Positions 8,745 to 18,247 are shown, counted from the stretch's first letter. The stretch is 64,000 nucleotides of DNA from Gemmatimonadota bacterium (GCA_016704465.1 JADJAD010000001.1:1116001-1180000), one strand, 5' to 3'. The notes: a model not told the origin generated them from the letters alone. Numbers and translations: made by a program.

Positions 8745-9081
8745 CTGCTGATGACCTCAGCGTCGACGCGATGAGACTCCCGCGCCTTCTCGAGCCGCGT
8801 TAGCTCGACGTCGTGCTTCGCCGTTGGCTCCGCGCCATCTGCCGGGGGTCGCCTACGCCCGGTACACCGGAGTTTGGCAAATCGCCGAACCGTCAAGCAG
8901 CTTTTGCCAACCGACGCCGACGCACCCCCCGCCCTCACCACGCCCTCCCCAACACCCCCCAAACGACCACCCCACACGGCGCACACTTTGCAGCGACCTC
9001 GAACTACCGACGATCCGCACCCGCGACCACCCCTCCCGCTCGCCCCCGGATCCTAACGACTCACGCCGCGCACTCCCCACC
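8745..9081. other. Intergenic region before Ig-repeat lipoprotein
   Basis: These 337 bases hold no convincing gene. The second half is strongly C-rich on the plus strand. A dyad TTGGCAAA (8874-8881) / TTTGCCAA (8903-8910) with a 21-base loop is the only symmetric element I saw. It could be a terminator for the upstream pair or an operator, but there is no U-tract. Confidence 0.3.
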
Positions 9082-11589
9082 ATGTCCGTCCTCGCCCTCC
9101 CCATTCGACGCCTATCGCTCTCCCTCGGCGCCCTTCTATTGATCGCCTGCGGCGGAGGCGGTGACGGCGGCACCACCAACCCGCCAGCCGTCGGCGGCTT
9201 CGCGATCACGCTGTCGTCATCAACGCTCAGTGTGGTGCAGGGGAGCAACACTTCGGTCTCGGCGAGCATCGCCCGGACCGGATCATTCAGCGGCACCGTC
9301 GATCTCACGACCGAAAGCGTTCCCTCCGGGATCACCGCCTCATTCTCGCCAGCGGCAATCACCAGCGGGACGACATCCACGTCCCTGACAGTCGCGGCGG
9401 CCTCGTCCGTCGCGCCCGGCAACTACACCTTCACCGTGCGCGGACGCGCCACCGGGATCTCGGATCAGACCGGACAGGTCACCCTCACGGTCACGGCCGC
9501 GCCGGCGATCGGGATGACCCTGGCGCCGTCGGCGCTGACGGTGGTCCAGGGCGCGAGTGGACAGTCGACGGTGACGATCGCCCGTACGAACCTCACCACG
9601 GCCATCGCCCTCTCAGCCTCGGGCGCGCCTGCAGGGGTCACGACGACCTTCGCCCTCGCGACGATCAATACCGAGACCTCGACGACCCTGTCGGTCGCCG
9701 TCGGTGCCGCGGTGGCGGTGGGAACGTACCCGATCACCGTGACCGCAACGGCGGGCGCCGTGACACAGGTCGCCACGTTGCAACTCACGGTGGACCTGTT
9801 GCGCACCCTCTCGCTCAGCGCCACCCCGAACCCACTCTCCGTCACGCAGGGGCTCGCCGGAAGCGCCACGGTCACGGTCACGCGCCTCAACGTGACGGGC
9901 GAGGTGACCCTGGCGGTGAGCGGGCAGCCGACGGGTGTGTCGGTCAATACCAACCCCAACCCGGTGAGTGGCACGTCGGCAACGGTCACGCTCAACGTGG
10001 GCGCGGCGGTGGTACCCGGAAACTACCCGATCACGGTGACCGCATCGGCCGCGGGGGTCGCCAATGCCACGACGCAGTTCACGCTCACGGTGGTGGCGGG
10101 CGCACCAGCCATAGCGCTCTCGCTCACCCGCACGTCGCTGTCGATCGTGCAGGGCGATAGCGCAGGGACGAGCATCGTCATCACGCGCTCCAACTTCTCG
10201 CAGCAGGTCAACCTTGCGGTGTCGGGCGTCCCGAACAACGTCACGGCCCGGCTGTCGAACACCGCCACACTCACCAACGGCGCGATCCTGACGATCGTGG
10301 CGGGAGCCGGCGCCTCCCCTGGTACGTATCCGATCCTGGTCACCGGCACGGGCACGGGCATCTCGCCCGCCTCCACCTCCCTCTCGGTGACGATCACGGC
10401 GCCCCCTGCCGGGACAGGCAACGTGACCTGGGCGTTCGGCGGCTGCGACCCGAACGACATCCCCCTCTGGTTCGCCGCGCAGAATGGGAGCGGCCAGTGG
10501 CAGCAGGTCACCCCGAACGGCGCCAGCTTCTCATTCACGATCACCTCGAACGGGGGCGTGGCGTACGTGACGCAGGACGGCGCGAACGACTACGCCGTGA
10601 ACTTCTACTGGGGATTGCTGGGCGAACTGCAGGGACGGGGCGACAGCGCCTGTTCGCTGCCGGCCACGAGGACGGTCAACGGCTCGGTCGCCAACTACGG
10701 TACCAGCACGAGCGCGTTTGTCACACTCGGCTCCGCACTGGCATCTCTCCAGGTCCCCACGACCGCCTTCACCCTGAACAACGTCGCCACAGGAACGGTG
10801 GACCTCGTGGCCGGCCGGCAGGGCATCGACCTCCTCAACCCGCTGGCAGGACTGCAGCTCAACCGGATGATCATCCGCCGAGGGCTGAATCCAGCCAACG
10901 GGTCGACGCTCCCGGTGCTCGACTTCAGCGGTGCCGAGTCGTTTGCTCCGGTCTCGCGTACGCTCACCGTGAGCGGCTCGCTCCAAGGTGAGCAGCTCGT
11001 GGTCGGCGTGTCCTATTTGACGGCCAATCAAGGGTTCGCCAGTCTCTCGCAGGGTCTCTTCTCCGGCGCGTCGGCCACCTTCGCCGGTGTGCCCACCGCG
11101 CAGCAGGCCGCGACGGACCTTCACACCCTCAACGTCATCGCGACATCGACGAGTGGTATGGTGACATCGGCGCGCAGCGTCACGTCGGTCTTCAAGGAAG
11201 CGGTGGACCGTGCGCTCACCCTCGGCCCCGAGCTGTCAGTGCCAGCGTTCACCACGCTCGCGACCACGCCGTACCTGCGCACCCGCGTACAGGTCGCGCG
11301 TCAGGCCGAGTACGACCAGACGTTCGTCCTCGGCTACGGCCAAGCGAACCGCCAAGTGACTGTCCTCATGTCGAGTGGCTACCTCGGGTCGAGCCCCTTC
11401 GACTTTGCCTTCCCGGACTTCACGACGGTCGGCGGGTGGCAGAATATCTGGGGACCCTTAGGCTCCGGATCCGCCAGTTTTGTGGTCTCCGTCTCGGGGT
11501 GGACGCTGGGTGGCGGTGGCTTCCAGAATCCGAACGTGGACGGGGCGCTCATTCGCACCGGGTCGCGCATGGGGACGTATACGCCGTAG
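9082..11589 (+). CDS. Surface lipoprotein with four tandem Ig-like repeats
   Basis: An 835-residue predicted lipoprotein. The ATG at 9082 gives a clean signal peptide (MSVLALPIRRLSLSLGALLLIAC) with lipid-acceptor Cys23. Four repeats of roughly 95 residues follow, each beginning like ITLSSSTLSVVQG and ending like GNYTFTVRGRATG...LTVT, the pattern of bacterial Ig/cadherin-like beta-sandwich modules. They are followed by a unique ~430-residue C-terminal region containing WAFGGCDPNDIPLWFAAQNG. I do not recognise the C-terminal domain. The repeat array probably holds that domain away from the outer membrane. A strong dyad at 11631-11666 ends the transcript. Confidence 0.8.
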   Translation: MSVLALPIRRLSLSLGALLLIACGGGGDGGTTNPPAVGGFAITLSSSTLSVVQGSNTSVSASIARTGSFSGTVDLTTESVPSGITASFSPAAITSGTTSTSLTVAAASSVAPGNYTFTVRGRATGISDQTGQVTLTVTAAPAIGMTLAPSALTVVQGASGQSTVTIARTNLTTAIALSASGAPAGVTTTFALATINTETSTTLSVAVGAAVAVGTYPITVTATAGAVTQVATLQLTVDLLRTLSLSATPNPLSVTQGLAGSATVTVTRLNVTGEVTLAVSGQPTGVSVNTNPNPVSGTSATVTLNVGAAVVPGNYPITVTASAAGVANATTQFTLTVVAGAPAIALSLTRTSLSIVQGDSAGTSIVITRSNFSQQVNLAVSGVPNNVTARLSNTATLTNGAILTIVAGAGASPGTYPILVTGTGTGISPASTSLSVTITAPPAGTGNVTWAFGGCDPNDIPLWFAAQNGSGQWQQVTPNGASFSFTITSNGGVAYVTQDGANDYAVNFYWGLLGELQGRGDSACSLPATRTVNGSVANYGTSTSAFVTLGSALASLQVPTTAFTLNNVATGTVDLVAGRQGIDLLNPLAGLQLNRMIIRRGLNPANGSTLPVLDFSGAESFAPVSRTLTVSGSLQGEQLVVGVSYLTANQGFASLSQGLFSGASATFAGVPTAQQAATDLHTLNVIATSTSGMVTSARSVTSVFKEAVDRALTLGPELSVPAFTTLATTPYLRTRVQVARQAEYDQTFVLGYGQANRQVTVLMSSGYLGSSPFDFAFPDFTTVGGWQNIWGPLGSGSASFVVSVSGWTLGGGGFQNPNVDGALIRTGSRMGTYTP

Positions 11590-11630
11590 CGCCCGGGGGC
11601 GCAGGCGTCAGGGACATGCTGGAAACACTA

Positions 11631-11666
11631 CACGCGGCTGGCATCATGCACGATGCCAGCCGCGTG
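11631..11666. terminator. Bidirectional terminator hairpin, 15-bp perfect stem
   Basis: CACGCGGCTGGCATC (11631-11645) pairs perfectly with GATGCCAGCCGCGTG (11652-11666) around a 6-base loop. It lies between convergent genes ending at 11589 and 11794. There is only a short T run after it, as is common in GC-rich genomes. Confidence 0.7.
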
Positions 11667-11793
11667 CGTTTCTGGTAGTGCAGGTATTGCTCGACACGAG
11701 CCTGTACCAGGGTCGACTCGCCGCGCACGACGTACTTCTGCAAGAACGCGTCATCCCCCCCTCCGCTCCCACGCCTCCGTCCAGCGGTCTAGC

Positions 11794-12270
11794 TCATCTG
11801 CGATCCGGCGCGTCCCTCGACCCGGTCGCAGCGCTGGGGACTGGCGTCTGCCACAACACCTGGCGAATCATCCACCGCCCATCGTACTTGGCGAGCAGCA
11901 AGAAATCAGTCCCCCAATACGCCGTCACCTTCACCGCCGCGGTCTGGTCCAGCACGTCCAGCAGCTGCACCTCCTTTGGAGCACCCGCCGGCGCTGGACG
12001 ATTGCGACGCAGTACGTTGCCCGCGAACTCGAGGAAGGCGGGCCATGGCATGGCGCTCCCTGCGTACACCCCGGTCGAGCGATCCCGGGAGAAGCCGTAC
12101 TTGTGCACCTCGGGGCGCACGCTACGTATCAGCTTCGCCGAGTCCCCTTCATAGAAGCCCTCGATGTAGTCGAGGGACGCTCGCCGGACGGCGGCGCGGT
12201 CGTCAGTCTGGGCTGCGAGCGGCATGGCGAGGGCGAGCGCGCCGCAGCCGAGGAGTCGGAGAGGGATCAT
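11794..12270 (-). CDS. Secreted nuclear-transport-factor-2-like protein (lumazine-binding type)
   Basis: A 158-residue protein with a signal peptide (about MIPLRLLGCGALALAMPLAAQ, cleavage after AAQ). The mature part starts with AVRRASLDYIEGFYEGDSAK, the characteristic helix of Lumazine_bd_2/SnoaL-like NTF2-fold proteins, and ends with a beta-rich half (AAVKVTAYWGTDFLLLAKYD, then WMIRQVLWQ). Family members are often periplasmic and of unknown role. The gene stands alone on the minus strand and converges with the Ig-repeat lipoprotein. Confidence 0.72.
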   Translation of the reverse strand: MIPLRLLGCGALALAMPLAAQTDDRAAVRRASLDYIEGFYEGDSAKLIRSVRPEVHKYGFSRDRSTGVYAGSAMPWPAFLEFAGNVLRRNRPAPAGAPKEVQLLDVLDQTAAVKVTAYWGTDFLLLAKYDGRWMIRQVLWQTPVPSAATGSRDAPDRR

Positions 12271-12450
12271 GGTGAGGGGAACGAGGGAGAGCGCGAAAAC
12301 GGCGCGAGGGTAGCGCGACCTTGCACCAGAGCGATCCTACGACTCCGCAGCCCGCCCTGTGTCGCACACGTGATGAACCGACATGCGCGATTGCCAGGTC
12401 GCACCCTGGCGCGACCAGACGTGGCGCTCCCCACGGTCCGCATCGATACT

Positions 12451-13911
12451 ATGCGGATGACTGCGACCGAATTCCCGGCCCCCCGCCCCGCCCTCCACCG
12501 CGGCATCTCCCGCCTCGGCTTCTTCGCCCTCGCCTTCGGCTCCATGATCGGCGTCGGCTGGGTCACCGCTCTCGGCACCTGGCTCCACGCCGCCGGCCCA
12601 CTCGGCGCGGTGATCGGCTTTGCGGCTGGCGGCCTGCTCATGCTCGCCATCGGCCTCTGCTACGCCGAGCTGTGCGCCATGCTGCCAGTCGCGGGTGGCG
12701 AGGTGGCGTATGCGTACATGGCCTTCGGCACCGGCAAGGCGTTCCTCGTCGGCTGGTTCCTCGCCTTCGGCTACCTCTCGGTCTCGGCCTTCGAGGCCAT
12801 CTCGGTCGGGCGCGTGCTGAGCTACCTCATCCCCGGCCTCGACCTGTGGCCGGTGTATTCGGTCGGGGGTGAAGCCGTCTATGGATCACACTTGCTGCTG
12901 GCGCTGCTCACCACGGCGGCCATCACCTGGATCAACTACCGCGGCGTGCGCGGCGCGGCACGCTTCCAGACGGTGCTCACGGTCGGTTTCGTCGCGGTCA
13001 CGCTCGTCTTCATCGGCGCCGGCCTGCTCGGTGGCTCCAGCGCCAACGCCGAACCCTGGTTCGTCGGCGAGGGGGCGGGCGGGATCCTGACGGGGATCGC
13101 CGCGGTCTTCGTCACGGCCCCCTTTTGGTTCGTCGGCTTCGACACGATCCCGCAAGGAGCCGAGGAAGCGCAGCAGGCGGTCACCCCGCGCATGCTGGCG
13201 CTGATGATCTTGCTGTCGATCGTTGGGGCGACGCTGTTTTACTGCGCGCTCATCTGGAGCGTGGCCCACGCCGGACCATGGCAGGAGATCGCCGGGGCTG
13301 ACATGCCGACAGCCACCGCCTTCCGCCTGTCCATGAAGTCACCGCTCCTGGCCGACCTGGTGCTGGTGGCGGCGATGCTCGGTTTGCTCACCAGCTGGAA
13401 CGGCTTTTTCCTGGCCGGCTCGCGGGTGCTGTTCTCGCTGGGGCGCGGCCACATCGCGCCGGCGTCCTGGGGGCACACGCATCCGCACTTCGGCACGCCG
13501 TCGAAGGCGGTCCTGGTGACCGGGGCGCTCACCATGGCTGGCGCCTTCCTCGGGCGTGGAGCGATGGTGGCATTTATCGACGTCGGGTCGTTCTGCATCG
13601 CCCTCGCCTTCCTGGGAGTGACCTTCTCGCTCTCCCGCCTGCGTCGCGACCGTCCCGGCATTCCGCGCCCCTATCGCGTCCCGCTCGGCCGCGTGATACC
13701 GCTGCTCGCGGGACTCGGCGCAGGACTCATCCTCGTGGTCATGGTCGTCCCCGGGTCGGGAGGGACGCTCGTCTGGCCGCTCGAGTGGGGATTGCTGCTG
13801 GCGGTCATGGCTTTGGGCGTGGTTGCCTGGTGGGCGGGGAGCCGAGGGCGGCGCACGCTCGACGAGGGGGAGCGGGGGCGGCGGATTCTGGGGGAGTTTG
13901 CTGATGGGTGA
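12451..13911 (+). CDS. APC-superfamily amino acid permease
   Basis: A 486-residue integral membrane protein with about 12 hydrophobic segments. It starts RLGFFALAFGSMIGVGWVTA, the first helix with the conserved GS-MIG-GW element of APC transporters. The unwound first helix and the later segment ITWINYRGVRGAARFQ followed by TVLTVGF match amino acid/polyamine permeases. The C-terminal tail is short, basic and cytoplasmic. Start at ATG 12451; Met at 12457 is an alternative. The substrate, probably an amino acid or amine moved with a cation, cannot be assigned. No operon partner: the divergent gene at 12270 is unrelated. Confidence 0.88.
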   Translation: MRMTATEFPAPRPALHRGISRLGFFALAFGSMIGVGWVTALGTWLHAAGPLGAVIGFAAGGLLMLAIGLCYAELCAMLPVAGGEVAYAYMAFGTGKAFLVGWFLAFGYLSVSAFEAISVGRVLSYLIPGLDLWPVYSVGGEAVYGSHLLLALLTTAAITWINYRGVRGAARFQTVLTVGFVAVTLVFIGAGLLGGSSANAEPWFVGEGAGGILTGIAAVFVTAPFWFVGFDTIPQGAEEAQQAVTPRMLALMILLSIVGATLFYCALIWSVAHAGPWQEIAGADMPTATAFRLSMKSPLLADLVLVAAMLGLLTSWNGFFLAGSRVLFSLGRGHIAPASWGHTHPHFGTPSKAVLVTGALTMAGAFLGRGAMVAFIDVGSFCIALAFLGVTFSLSRLRRDRPGIPRPYRVPLGRVIPLLAGLGAGLILVVMVVPGSGGTLVWPLEWGLLLAVMALGVVAWWAGSRGRRTLDEGERGRRILGEFADG

Positions 13912-13969
13912 GTAACCAGGCCGTTCTGGGATCAAGACGTTGGTCGTAACCCGCTGTCGGAGCGACCGC

Positions 13970-14197
13970 ATGATAGAAGAAAGCATCATTCTCGCCGTCG
14001 GAAACTCGTCAGGCACGACGCTCCCCAAGGCGATGCTGGAGCGCTATCGCATCGCCGAGGGCGATCGCGTGTTCCTGTTCGAAACGGCAGCGGGCGTACT
14101 GTTCACGCCATACGACGCGACGTTTGCCGAAGCGATGCGGCTGTACGACGAGGGCGCGAGGCAGTATCGAAATGCGATGCGTGAGCTTGCTCGGTGA
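13970..14197 (+). CDS. AbrB/MazE-type antitoxin (orphaned)
   Basis: A 75-residue protein. The N-terminal MIEESIILAVGNSSGTTLPK, then AMLERYRIAEGDRVFLFE, is the swapped-hairpin AbrB DNA-binding fold of MazE/Phd-like antitoxins paired with Doc toxins. The C-terminal helix (FAEAMRLYDEGARQYRNAMR) would be the toxin-binding tail. Start ATG 13970 is the one that begins the domain. Its stop overlaps a GTG (14194-14196) that looks like the old start of a doc gene, which is now broken. It may still repress its own promoter. Confidence 0.8.
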   Translation: MIEESIILAVGNSSGTTLPKAMLERYRIAEGDRVFLFETAAGVLFTPYDATFAEAMRLYDEGARQYRNAMRELAR

Positions 14198-14468
14198 ACG
14201 ACCCATGCATCGACTCGCCTCTCAGCCCGATACCGACCTCGCGGGATTGGCCGGGGCGTACGCCTATGGCCTTGCCCGCTATCATGCGTTTGTGGATGGC
14301 AACAAGCGCGTAGCGTTCCAATCGATGCTCGTCTTTCTTGGACTCAACGGCTTCTGGCTTCAGTGATCCGAGGAGGACGTTGTGCAGGCGATCGTCTCCC
14401 TCGCTGCCGGCGAACTCGACGAGGCAGCGTTGGCCGATTGGGTGCGACAACGACTGACGAAGCGGTAG
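14194..14468 (+). pseudogene. doc: Broken Doc/Fic toxin gene
   Basis: The Doc active-site motif HAFVDGNKRVAFQ and its flank LAGLAGAYAYGLARY are clear in the frame that includes 14274-14366, so this derives from a Doc (Fic-fold) toxin that modifies elongation factor Tu. Two lesions are visible. The N-terminal ~45 residues normally present are missing: a GTG reading VNDP at 14194 is followed at once by sequence of the domain middle in another frame. An in-frame TGA at 14364-14366 interrupts the C-terminal part, which then continues in the same frame (SEEDVVQAIVSLAAGELDEA) to TAG at 14466-14468. Both make an active toxin unlikely. Confidence 0.8.
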
Positions 14469-14524
14469 GAGCGTCGCGTTCGGACTGGTCGTCGTGCGTG
14501 CCACACCTGCCCCGCTCGCCCTGC

Positions 14525-17347
14525 CTAACGCCGCGCCGCCACCCCGACCTGCTCGAACACGTGCAGCACCAGCACCAACGCCCCTGCCACGTCACCACGC
14601 GACTGCCGAATCATCAGGAAGCGCTGGTCCCCAGGGGCCACGGCGTACTGCGGATTGAAGATCGAGCTGGCCAACCCCGACTCGGTGAACAACACCTGCG
14701 TTCCTCCCACCGAGAAGGTCGGGTTTGTCGTGACCTGCACGGCGACCATCTGTCGTCGTCCGTTGCGATAGAACAGCTCGCGCCCGCTGTGCGCCCAGAG
14801 CGGCTCGGTCCCTCCGCTGGTCGACACGACCCACTTTGCGTCGTTGGTATTGGGGAACGGCCGCACGTAGACCTCGTCCGGCCCGGTTTCATCGGACGTG
14901 TAGGCTAGCCAGCGGCCGTCGGGCGAGACAGCGGCGTTGCGCTCGCCGGCCGGCGTCGCGAGCAGTGGGAGGGGCGTGGTGTCGGCGTCGGGGGTCGAGC
15001 CGATGCGCAGGGCAAAGATGTCGGCATCCCTGATGAAGCCGCGACGGAAGAGCAGCCACCGCCCGTCGGGCGACCACTTGGGATCGGTCCCCGCGATCTC
15101 GGCGTGGGCGTTCCGCGTCGCTGGCGCGGCGCCGTCGGCGCGATGCGTGCGCACGATCCATCCGTTGTTTCGTCCCTCGCGATCGCTCGACACGGACAGT
15201 GAACGGCCATCCGGCGTCCACGCAGGCACGGCGTTGAGCGCGCCGTCGAGCGCAAGGCGCGCCGGCGGCCGCTGGTCGAGCGGCTTGATCCAGACGGAAG
15301 ACGCGCGCCCGCGGCGCATCGTGACGGCGAGCTGGCGCCCGTCCGGCGACAAGGACGGCGCACTGAAGTCACCGGTCCACTCGGGGTCGAACTGTTCCAT
15401 GCCACCCGCTCGGCTCACCCACACCAACTCCTTCTGCTGCGACGCCTGCAACTGGTACAGCAGGGCACCGGTTTCGGCGACGGCGAACTGCGACGCAAGG
15501 CCGATCTTGACCTTGACCTCGTCGAGGATGGGCCGCGCCTGCCCGCTCACCGCGAGCTTCTTCACGTCGAACGGCACGGCCATGAGCGCCCCGCCCGCCG
15601 TCGCATACAAAAGGTGACCCGGCGACGCGTACCTGGCCATGATTCCACTCACGATCTCGCGAACCGCGCCGCCCCCCGGCCCAACCACGGCAATGCGTGC
15701 AAGGTCCGGCGTCCCGTGCGACACAGTGACGACGAGACCTCGCCCCCCGGGCAGCGCCTGCGGAAAGACCTGGAATCCGTCGGTCGGCGCGGTGAACGGT
15801 TCCGCCGGCTCGCCGCCGGGCTTCAGTCGATGGATGATGCCGTCGCGCGCGAAATACAGCGTCCCGTCGTCCCCCCACGTCGGCATCCCCCCCTTGGGCG
15901 CCACGGTCTGGGGAGTTCCGCCACGCAGCGGCAGCGTCCTGATGGTGGGCCCCGCAGTAAACGCGACCCGCTCCCCGTCGGGCGACAGGGCGGGAGCGAG
16001 CGCGTTGTCGCTTCCGGGAATGGGCGTCGCCTCCAGCTCGTCGAGCGCACGCTGCCAGAGCATCGTCCCGCCGCTCGGGGATTCGCCGACGTACACGAAG
16101 CGCGAGCCGTCACGGGCAATATCGATCTCGACCCCGCTCAACCCGGGTAGCATCGCCTGCCCCGTGCGCGGCGTCACGTCGGCGCGGACAACACCGCGCG
16201 CCGGCGGGGTGCGCAGGAACGACACCGCCGCGACCACCGCCGCGAGCGGGAGCGCGGCGGCAAGCATGCCCGTCCGCACACTCCAGCGGCGGGGCGTCGC
16301 TCCACCATCGACGCCATGCCGAAAGGCGGGGTTCACGAGCGCGGCGGCGAACTCGCGACCCGAGCGGAAACGGTCGGCCGGGAGCAGCTCGGTTGCCCGG
16401 GCGATGACCGCCGCAACATGGGGCGGCACCGACTTGCGACGCCTGGTCACGAGCGGGATGGACTCGGCATCCTCCACGGACGTGGCGTCACGCGATGTCA
16501 CCGGCGGCAGCACACCGGCCAGCATCTCGTACAGCACCACGCCTAACGAATAGAGATCCGACGTGGCGCTCACCTCCGACGCCCCCGCCGCCTGCTCGGG
16601 ACTCATGTAGCGCGGCGTGCCCAGCACGAGGTCGGGAGCCGATGCACGGGGTCCGGAGGCGGCCGCTCGCACCGCCAGGGCGATGCCGAAGTCGGCCACG
16701 ATCGACCGACCGTCATGCAGCAGGATGTTCTCGGGCTTTATGTCGCGATGCACCACCCCATGGCGATGGGCAAAGTCGAGGGCATCCGCCACCTCCCCCG
16801 CAATCCGTACCGCGTCCTCCACCGGCAGCTGCTTCTCCCGGAGCAGGCGATCGCGCAGCGACTCGCCCTCCACGAACGGCATCACGTAGTAGCGCAGTCC
16901 ATCCGATTCGCCCGAATCGAAGAGCGGCAGGATGTGCGGGTGTTGCAGCTGGGCGGCGTGCTCGATCTCCTGCCGGAATCGCGAGTCGCCCATCGTGGCC
17001 GAGATCCCGACGTCGAGCACCTTCACGGCCACCTGCCGGCGGTGCTTGGGGTCGTCGGCCAGGTACACCGTGGCCATCCCGCCATGCCCGAGTTCCCGGA
17101 TGATCCGGTACCGATCCCCGAGCACCTCGGGAACACGGAACAGCGGGGCGAACGACTCGGCGGGGGTCAGGAGCAGTCGCTCGCTCGCGTCGCACGCACG
17201 AAGCAGTTCATCCACGCGCTGGCGGAGCGGCGGATTACCGGCACACGCGGCGTCCAGCCACGCAGCGCGATCCGACCGGTCGAGGTCGAGCGCTGCGTCG
17301 AGCAACGGCTCCAGCGACTGCCACTCCTCGAGCGAGATGTGCCCCAT
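14525..17347 (-). CDS. Ser/Thr protein kinase with membrane anchor and beta-propeller sensor
   Basis: A 940-residue bitopic kinase. An N-terminal helical segment (residues 1-75) resembles the acidobacterial/gemmatimonad kinase leader. The kinase domain covers about 80-345, with GHGGMATVYLA, VAVK (Lys109), HRDIKPEN (catalytic Asp202) and DFG (Asp219), followed by GTPRYMSPEQ. A transmembrane helix lies near 360-378 (LAAALPLAAVVAAVSFL). The C-terminal ~550 residues form a TolB/WD40-like propeller with repeats such as ALSPDGERVAF, SLSPDGRQLAV, WSPDGRWLLF and AVSPDGRWLAY, presumably outside the membrane. I chose Met at 17347 because the preceding residues are not domain-like. An ECF sigma gene lies upstream on the same strand, 282 bases away, a pairing often seen in related genomes. 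Confidence 0.92.
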   Translation of the reverse strand: MGHISLEEWQSLEPLLDAALDLDRSDRAAWLDAACAGNPPLRQRVDELLRACDASERLLLTPAESFAPLFRVPEVLGDRYRIIRELGHGGMATVYLADDPKHRRQVAVKVLDVGISATMGDSRFRQEIEHAAQLQHPHILPLFDSGESDGLRYYVMPFVEGESLRDRLLREKQLPVEDAVRIAGEVADALDFAHRHGVVHRDIKPENILLHDGRSIVADFGIALAVRAAASGPRASAPDLVLGTPRYMSPEQAAGASEVSATSDLYSLGVVLYEMLAGVLPPVTSRDATSVEDAESIPLVTRRRKSVPPHVAAVIARATELLPADRFRSGREFAAALVNPAFRHGVDGGATPRRWSVRTGMLAAALPLAAVVAAVSFLRTPPARGVVRADVTPRTGQAMLPGLSGVEIDIARDGSRFVYVGESPSGGTMLWQRALDELEATPIPGSDNALAPALSPDGERVAFTAGPTIRTLPLRGGTPQTVAPKGGMPTWGDDGTLYFARDGIIHRLKPGGEPAEPFTAPTDGFQVFPQALPGGRGLVVTVSHGTPDLARIAVVGPGGGAVREIVSGIMARYASPGHLLYATAGGALMAVPFDVKKLAVSGQARPILDEVKVKIGLASQFAVAETGALLYQLQASQQKELVWVSRAGGMEQFDPEWTGDFSAPSLSPDGRQLAVTMRRGRASSVWIKPLDQRPPARLALDGALNAVPAWTPDGRSLSVSSDREGRNNGWIVRTHRADGAAPATRNAHAEIAGTDPKWSPDGRWLLFRRGFIRDADIFALRIGSTPDADTTPLPLLATPAGERNAAVSPDGRWLAYTSDETGPDEVYVRPFPNTNDAKWVVSTSGGTEPLWAHSGRELFYRNGRRQMVAVQVTTNPTFSVGGTQVLFTESGLASSIFNPQYAVAPGDQRFLMIRQSRGDVAGALVLVLHVFEQVGVAARR

Positions 17348-17629
17348 CGCCGTCCCTGCTACGGAGTCAGGAAGCCCTGCGATTGCCGCACGACACGCCA
17401 TCTCACCCCTCGGCGCCAGCGCGCCTGCGCCCTGGCGCCCGTCAGGCGTCGACCCGGTACCGGCGCTGGACCGGTCAGGAGCCAGCGAGTGTGAGTGCGA
17501 CCGTCCCTAACCTGTCCCTCGCCCTAGGGATCCGCAACCAGCGTCCCCGCGCGCCTCGTCGCAGGGTAACGGTAGCCGAGGTGCCCTGTGAGTTCGGAGG
17601 GTGCCAGGCACTCCCCAGCCGCCGCGCCC

Positions 17630-18247
17630 TCAGGCAGCCAGCAGCTCGTGCAGCAGCGCCCGCGCCTTGATCCAGTCGCGACGCACGGTGCGCGACGTCA
17701 CGCCGAGCGCCAGCGCCGTTTCCTCCTCGGAGAGCCCGCCGAAGAAGCGACACTCCACCACGTGGGCCAGGCGCTCGTCCAGCGCCGCCAGCTTGCCGAG
17801 TGCGTCGTCCAGCTCCACGAGCGCCACCGACCGTTCCTCGGCGCTGGCGAGGTTGTCGTCGAAGGTGACCCGCCGCAGCTCTCCGCCGCGTTTGTCCCGC
17901 GCACGCGCGCGCGCGTAGCCGATGAGGATCTGGCGCATCGCGATCGACGCCACGCGCAGAAAGTGCCCTCGATCGGTCCACTCGGCGTCGGCATTCTCGA
18001 CCAGCTTCAGCCACGCCTCGTGCACCAACCCGGTGGCGCCGAGGGTGTGTCCCGGGCTCCCGGCCAGGTGACGCCGAGCCATGCGGCGCAGCATCTGGTA
18101 GACGAGCGGGAGCAGCGCGTCGAACGCAGCACGATCTCCCGATCGGATCGCCACGAGGACGCCGGTGATCTGGTGTCCCTCGGCGTGAGTCATCGCCTCG
18201 GTCGGCCCGTCGCCGGACTCAGGCAGGTCGCCGCGTGGTGTGCTCAT
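17630..18247 (-). CDS. ECF-type RNA polymerase sigma factor (TIGR02999-like)
   Basis: A 205-residue sigma-70 family regulator. Region 2 is recognised by FDALLPLVYQMLRRMARRHL followed by TLGATGLVHEAWLKL, and region 4 by LSEEETALALGVTSRTVRRD followed by WIKARALLHEL. The TLGAT-LVHEAWLKL element is typical of the subfamily common in Acidobacteria, Planctomycetes and Gemmatimonadota. Start is uncertain: ATG 18247 is used, but ATG 18193 has a better purine tract (GAGG) and keeps both domains. No anti-sigma gene is adjacent. The neighbouring kinase (14525-17347) may act in its place, as an inference from gene order. Confidence 0.9.
   Translation of the reverse strand: MSTPRGDLPESGDGPTEAMTHAEGHQITGVLVAIRSGDRAAFDALLPLVYQMLRRMARRHLAGSPGHTLGATGLVHEAWLKLVENADAEWTDRGHFLRVASIAMRQILIGYARARARDKRGGELRRVTFDDNLASAEERSVALVELDDALGKLAALDERLAHVVECRFFGGLSEEETALALGVTSRTVRRDWIKARALLHELLAA

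Noticed and set aside
8741..8986. Minus-strand open frame ending RLEKARESHRVDAEVISS
   Set aside because: Only the last 25 residues look protein-like; the rest is Gly/Arg-rich, with no start or domain. Could be a gene remnant but is unsupported.
11653..12450. N-terminal extension of the amino acid permease frame
   Set aside because: It overlaps the NTF2-like gene antisense and is not membrane-like. The permease begins at 12451.
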